The notes under the pieces are model-generated. The model was given only the letters and a program-made list of their open reading frames with translations, was not told where the DNA came from and searched no databases. Positions 7,191 to 9,311 of a stretch of DNA of 9,311 bases are shown here, piece after piece (positions within the stretch are counted from its first letter, which is position 1; the number at the start of each line of letters is the position of its first letter). The stretch is from Thermoplasmata archaeon (GTDB lineage Archaea > Thermoplasmatota > Thermoplasmata > Lutacidiplasmatales > UBA184): positions 1-9,311 of the forward strand of contig JASHXS010000121.1 of NCBI GenBank assembly GCA_030043405.1, written 5' to 3'. Both the position numbers and the translations under genes were made by a program.

Positions 7191-7263
7191 CCGTGGCCGT
7201 GCACGCGCAGCACCCCAACGCCCCCGCCCTCGACGGGGGCCGCCCCGCCGGGCTTCGGGCTCG

Positions 7264-7270
7264 TTAAATA
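7264..7270 (+). promoter_or_regulatory. TATA-like box of the polyprenyl synthase gene
   Basis: TTAAATA starts 28 bases before the GTG at 7292. It is the best TATA match in the window and points to a leaderless transcript starting at the GTG. Confidence 0.6.
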
Positions 7271-7291
7271 GAGGGGAGCCCCCCGACGCGC

Positions 7292-8353
7292 GTGGACCTC
7301 GCGCGGCTCTACTCGTACCTCCCGGCCCTCGAGCGGGAACTCAAGAGCGACTACCAGGGCGCCCGTCGAGACGCTCCGCGATCGGTGCGGTCGTTCGTCG
7401 AGACGAATCGGGAGTTCACTCTCCGCGGAGGCAAGCGGTTCCGCGCGGTGCTGGTCTTGGCCGGGTATCACGTCGTAACGGGACGCGACCCCGGCCCCGT
7501 CCTACCGGCCGCCGCAGCGCTCGAGCACTTCCAGAGTTGGATGCTCATCCACGATGACATCATCGACCACTCGGAGCAGCGGCGGGGCGGTCCGACGGTC
7601 CATCGGTCGATGGCGGCCTCGCACCGCGCCCAGCGGGGGCTCGGCGCCAGCGAGGATTACGGGACCGGGATCGGGATCACGCTCGGGGACCTCGAGGAAC
7701 CCGCCACGGTTGCGGCGTTGCTCCGGGCGCGAGCCCCGGCGGCGGCCCGACTGGCGGCCCTCGACGAGTATGTTCGAATGACCCGGCTGACCGCGTACGG
7801 CCAGCTCCTCGACATCCGGAACGGCACCCGACCGGCGGCGGAGGTGACCGAGCACGACGTGCTGGACGTTCATCGGCTCAAATCGGCCATCTACACGGTG
7901 GTCTCGCCGCTTCGGATCGGCGCCCTGCTGGGCGGCCGACCGCCGGGCCGGCTCGCGGACCTCGAAGCGTACGCGACCGACATCGGCGTTGCGTTCCAGC
8001 TGCGAGACGACGTGCTGGGCACCGGGTTCGACGCGGACCAGTCCGGCAAGAGCTCGAACGACCTGGTCGAAGGCAAGCGGACGCTCCTGGTGGTCGAGGC
8101 GTGGAAGCGGGCCTCTCCGTCGGACCGAGGACGCCTGGACCGGGTCCTCGGCAACCCGAACGCGACCCCGGAGGACATCGATCGGGCCCGGGAGGTCATC
8201 CGCGCGACGGGCAGCCTCGAGTACTCCGAAAAGCGGATCGCGGCCCTCACGCGCCGCGGACTGGGTCGAGTGGAGAGGAGCCGGACGCTCCCCGGGCGGT
8301 CGAAGCCGTTGCTGCGGGAGCTCGCGGACCGGCTGGTGCGCCGAAAGTCCTAG
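7292..8353 (+). CDS. Short-chain polyprenyl diphosphate synthase (geranylgeranyl/farnesyl diphosphate synthase type)
   Basis: The 353-residue product condenses isopentenyl diphosphate with allylic diphosphates to make the C15-C20 chains used for archaeal ether lipids. All core motifs are present: GGKRFR at 46-51, the first Asp-rich motif DDIID at 88-92 followed by RR, GQLLDI at 170-175, K197 in HRLKS, and the second motif QLRDDVLG at 236-243 followed by a DLVEGKRT stretch near 257-264. Trp83 is five residues before the first Asp motif. An aromatic residue at that position limits chain length in archaeal GGPP synthases, so a C20 (or C15) product is inferred. The region after GD at 132-133 reads EEPATV, more acidic than the usual hydrophobic stretch. 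Translation starts at GTG 7292, supported by the TATA box 28 nt upstream. It ends with TAG. It stands alone on the plus strand. Confidence 0.9.
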   Translation: MDLARLYSYLPALERELKSDYQGARRDAPRSVRSFVETNREFTLRGGKRFRAVLVLAGYHVVTGRDPGPVLPAAAALEHFQSWMLIHDDIIDHSEQRRGGPTVHRSMAASHRAQRGLGASEDYGTGIGITLGDLEEPATVAALLRARAPAAARLAALDEYVRMTRLTAYGQLLDIRNGTRPAAEVTEHDVLDVHRLKSAIYTVVSPLRIGALLGGRPPGRLADLEAYATDIGVAFQLRDDVLGTGFDADQSGKSSNDLVEGKRTLLVVEAWKRASPSDRGRLDRVLGNPNATPEDIDRAREVIRATGSLEYSEKRIAALTRRGLGRVERSRTLPGRSKPLLRELADRLVRRKS

Positions 8354-8373
8354 CGCCGGGGTTCACTCCGGCG
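8354..8373. terminator. GC hairpin at the convergent gene junction, possible bidirectional terminator
   Basis: Eight bases (8354-8361) pair with 8366-8373 around the loop ttca, with one G-U pair. The hairpin sits exactly where the plus-strand polyprenyl synthase gene and the minus-strand prefoldin gene end, nine bases apart. No T-rich tract follows on either strand, and archaeal termination mostly relies on such tracts, so terminator function is uncertain. Confidence 0.3.
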
Positions 8374-8740
8374 GGGTGCCGCCCGGCTGGGCGAGGCCCT
8401 GGGCCTGGAGCGCCTGCGTCAGCTCCTGCTGCATGCTGGTGTACCGCTCCTTGAGATGGTTCTCCTGCCGCTCCACTCCCTTGAGGCGGATCTCGAGGGT
8501 CTCCTTCTCCTCGGTCAGGAGCCCTTCGACCTCCTTGCGGCCCTTCGCCTTCACGAGAAGACCGCCCACCGGTCGGTAGACGACCGCGTCCTCCGGGACT
8601 TGCTTCAGTTCGTCGAGCGTATGGCCGATCTCGCGGACCTTGAGGTCGATCTGGAGGCGTTGCTGCTGCACCGAGCCGAGTTCCTGCTGCAGGCGCTGGA
8701 ACTGCTTGATGTCGTTCTGGAGCTTCGCCGGTATCGCCAC
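8363..8740 (-). CDS. pfdB: Prefoldin beta subunit
   Basis: The product is 125 residues, the normal size for archaeal prefoldin beta. It has two long heptad-patterned helices (about 4-45 and 66-115) that form the coiled-coil tentacle. Between them is the short beta-hairpin segment PEDAVVYRPVGGLLVK that builds the barrel of the hexamer. Four beta and two alpha subunits make a jellyfish-shaped chaperone that holds unfolded proteins for the thermosome. The C-terminal tail is Gln-, Gly- and Pro-rich. The frame is open further upstream, but the family N-terminus (AIPAKLQNDIKQFQRLQ) and a TATA-like box 28 nt before GTG 8740 fix the start there. It lies 41 nt after pcc1, with which it may be partly co-transcribed while also having its own promoter. 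An alpha subunit gene is not in this window. Confidence 0.9.
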   Translation of the reverse strand: MAIPAKLQNDIKQFQRLQQELGSVQQQRLQIDLKVREIGHTLDELKQVPEDAVVYRPVGGLLVKAKGRKEVEGLLTEEKETLEIRLKGVERQENHLKERYTSMQQELTQALQAQGLAQPGGTPPE

Positions 8741-8761
8741 GAACGCGCCGACGGTCGGGCG

Positions 8762-8768
8762 AAGATAA
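8762..8768 (-). promoter_or_regulatory. TATA-like box of the prefoldin beta gene
   Basis: The minus strand reads TTATCTT, beginning 28 bases before the GTG at 8740, at the short gap after pcc1. The spacing fits a leaderless transcript and suggests the prefoldin gene can be transcribed apart from purB-pcc1. Confidence 0.45.
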
Positions 8769-8781
8769 CGGCTTCGCCGGG

Positions 8782-9048
8782 TCAGGCGACCTCGGCGGGG
8801 GGCAGCGTCGCCAGCGCGAGATGGACCCAACCCAGGTACGTGTTCAGCGCCGCGCGCACGGCCCCGGTGTCGCGGGCCTGGATCACCACCTCGAAGTCGT
8901 TCGGGCCTGCGCGCCGCAGCTCCGCGTGGGCCCGGGGCACTTCTCGGCTGGCCTCGGGAGCCAGCGCCCGCTCCATCCAGCCGGCGATGTCCGCGTCCCG
9001 TACGTGCACCGAGATGGTCGCGCGCCAGACCGGTTCCCCGTCGGTCAT
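8782..9048 (-). CDS. pcc1: KEOPS complex subunit Pcc1
   Basis: The 88-residue product has the size and alpha/beta pattern of archaeal Pcc1. A first strand (WRATISVHV) is followed by a helix (DADIAGWMERALAPE), two further strands (AHAELRRAG, DFEVVIQAR) and the diagnostic C-terminal helix DTGAVRAALNTYLGWVHLA. Pcc1 dimerises and binds Kae1 in the KEOPS complex, which adds threonylcarbamoyl to A37 of tRNAs that read ANN codons (t6A). The ATG at 9048 overlaps the purB stop by four bases (ATGA), so translation is probably coupled; no clear Shine-Dalgarno is visible. Linkage to prefoldin beta downstream is a gene order seen in other archaea. Kae1, Bud32 and Cgi121 are not in the window. Confidence 0.85.
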   Translation of the reverse strand: MTDGEPVWRATISVHVRDADIAGWMERALAPEASREVPRAHAELRRAGPNDFEVVIQARDTGAVRAALNTYLGWVHLALATLPPAEVA

Positions 9049-9311
9049 CGGCCGAGCGCTCGATCGAGTCGGGCCACGATCCGGTCGGTCTTGGCGGCGG
9101 CCGCGGCGACGTACGCCCCCGGGTCCACCAGTCGATCGATCTCGGGGCCGTCGAAAAACTGGCGGACCCCCGCGTCGGCCTTGGCCCGTTCGGCGAGCGG
9201 GGGACCCTGGCCCGGGTCCCGCGTCAGTCGGCGGAGGAGCTCGTGGGCGTCGGCCCGGCGCAGACCGCGGGCGGTCAGGGCCAGCATGAGGCTCTCCGTC
9301 ATGGACCCACC
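9045..9311 (-). CDS. purB: Adenylosuccinate lyase, C-terminal end (partial)
   Basis: Only the last 88 or so residues are present; the gene enters from the right edge of the window, where GGS precedes the internal Met at 9302. The segment MTESLMLALTARGLRRADAHELLRRL matches the C-terminal helix of adenylosuccinate lyase, where AE-VM-AL---G--R-EAHEL-R is typical. It is followed by the usual FFDGPEIDRLVDPGAYV tail ending. The enzyme releases fumarate in the AICAR and AMP branches of purine synthesis. The catalytic residues lie in the missing N-terminal and middle parts, so activity cannot be judged. It shares a 4-bp stop/start overlap with pcc1. Confidence 0.78.
   Translation of the reverse strand, partial: GGSMTESLMLALTARGLRRADAHELLRRLTRDPGQGPPLAERAKADAGVRQFFDGPEIDRLVDPGAYVAAAAAKTDRIVARLDRALGR

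Larger units (their letters stand above)
7162..7291. promoter_or_regulatory. Divergent intergenic promoter region between the TPR gene and the polyprenyl synthase gene
   Basis: This 130-nt gap holds two opposed TATA-like boxes (7184-7190 minus, 7264-7270 plus), about 74 bases apart. Between them is a perfect 7-bp GC inverted repeat (gcccccg at 7220-7226, cgggggc at 7234-7240, 7-nt spacer). The repeat could be an operator shared by both genes, or chance in GC-rich DNA. No gene is seen in the gap. Confidence 0.5.

Noticed and set aside
8354..9289. Readthrough of the polyprenyl synthase TAG into a long open plus-strand frame
   Set aside because: The continued frame is antisense to prefoldin beta, pcc1 and purB, and the protein already has a full-length C-terminus, so this TAG acts as a normal stop.
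1..9311. Search for tRNA or rRNA genes, CRISPR arrays, insertion sequences and riboswitches
   Set aside because: No cloverleaf, no regularly spaced repeats, no transposase-like frame and no cobalamin-riboswitch-like conserved box were recognised by eye, and genes fill almost all of the window.

Overview
The window reads as a high-GC archaeal chromosome segment, most likely from the Thermoplasmatota. Archaeal hallmarks are a prefoldin beta subunit, a Pcc1-type KEOPS subunit and a short-chain polyprenyl diphosphate synthase. TATA-like boxes lie 27-29 bases before several start codons, which suggests leaderless transcripts. A large, sequon-rich kelch/PKD surface protein also fits that phylum. 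The phylum call is an inference; no rRNA or tRNA marker is present.

Layout, left to right. Positions 1-2144 (minus strand) hold a secreted kelch/PKD protein whose reading frame is cut by a single TAG at 315-317. The same frame stays open as clear PKD-type sequence from 314 to the window edge. Next comes a minus-strand cluster transcribed from about 7190 down to 2221: a TPR protein with a basic tail, a cytosolic cobalamin-binding-type protein, a compact site-2 protease-type (M50) membrane protein, a metallo-beta-lactamase-fold hydrolase and an MFS transporter. Spacings from gene to gene are 31 nt, a 4-nt overlap, 4 nt and 47 nt. A divergent promoter region (7162-7291) separates this cluster from the plus-strand polyprenyl synthase gene (7292-8353). 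That gene meets a minus-strand housekeeping cluster (end of purB, pcc1, pfdB; 9311 down to 8363) at a 9-nt convergent junction carrying a GC hairpin.

How the genes fit together. The right end is core metabolism: purine synthesis, t6A tRNA modification, a chaperone for nascent or unfolded proteins, and isoprenoid chains for archaeal lipids. The middle cluster looks like one transcription unit because of its overlaps and Shine-Dalgarno sites, but its shared purpose is not evident. The left gene is an envelope protein with its own promoter. The most unusual point is the in-register TAG inside a PKD domain: a nonsense mutation, a sequence error or, less likely, a recoded amber codon. No mobile element, CRISPR array, rRNA or tRNA was recognised. 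Apart from the promoter regions described, no intergenic gap exceeds about 130 bases.
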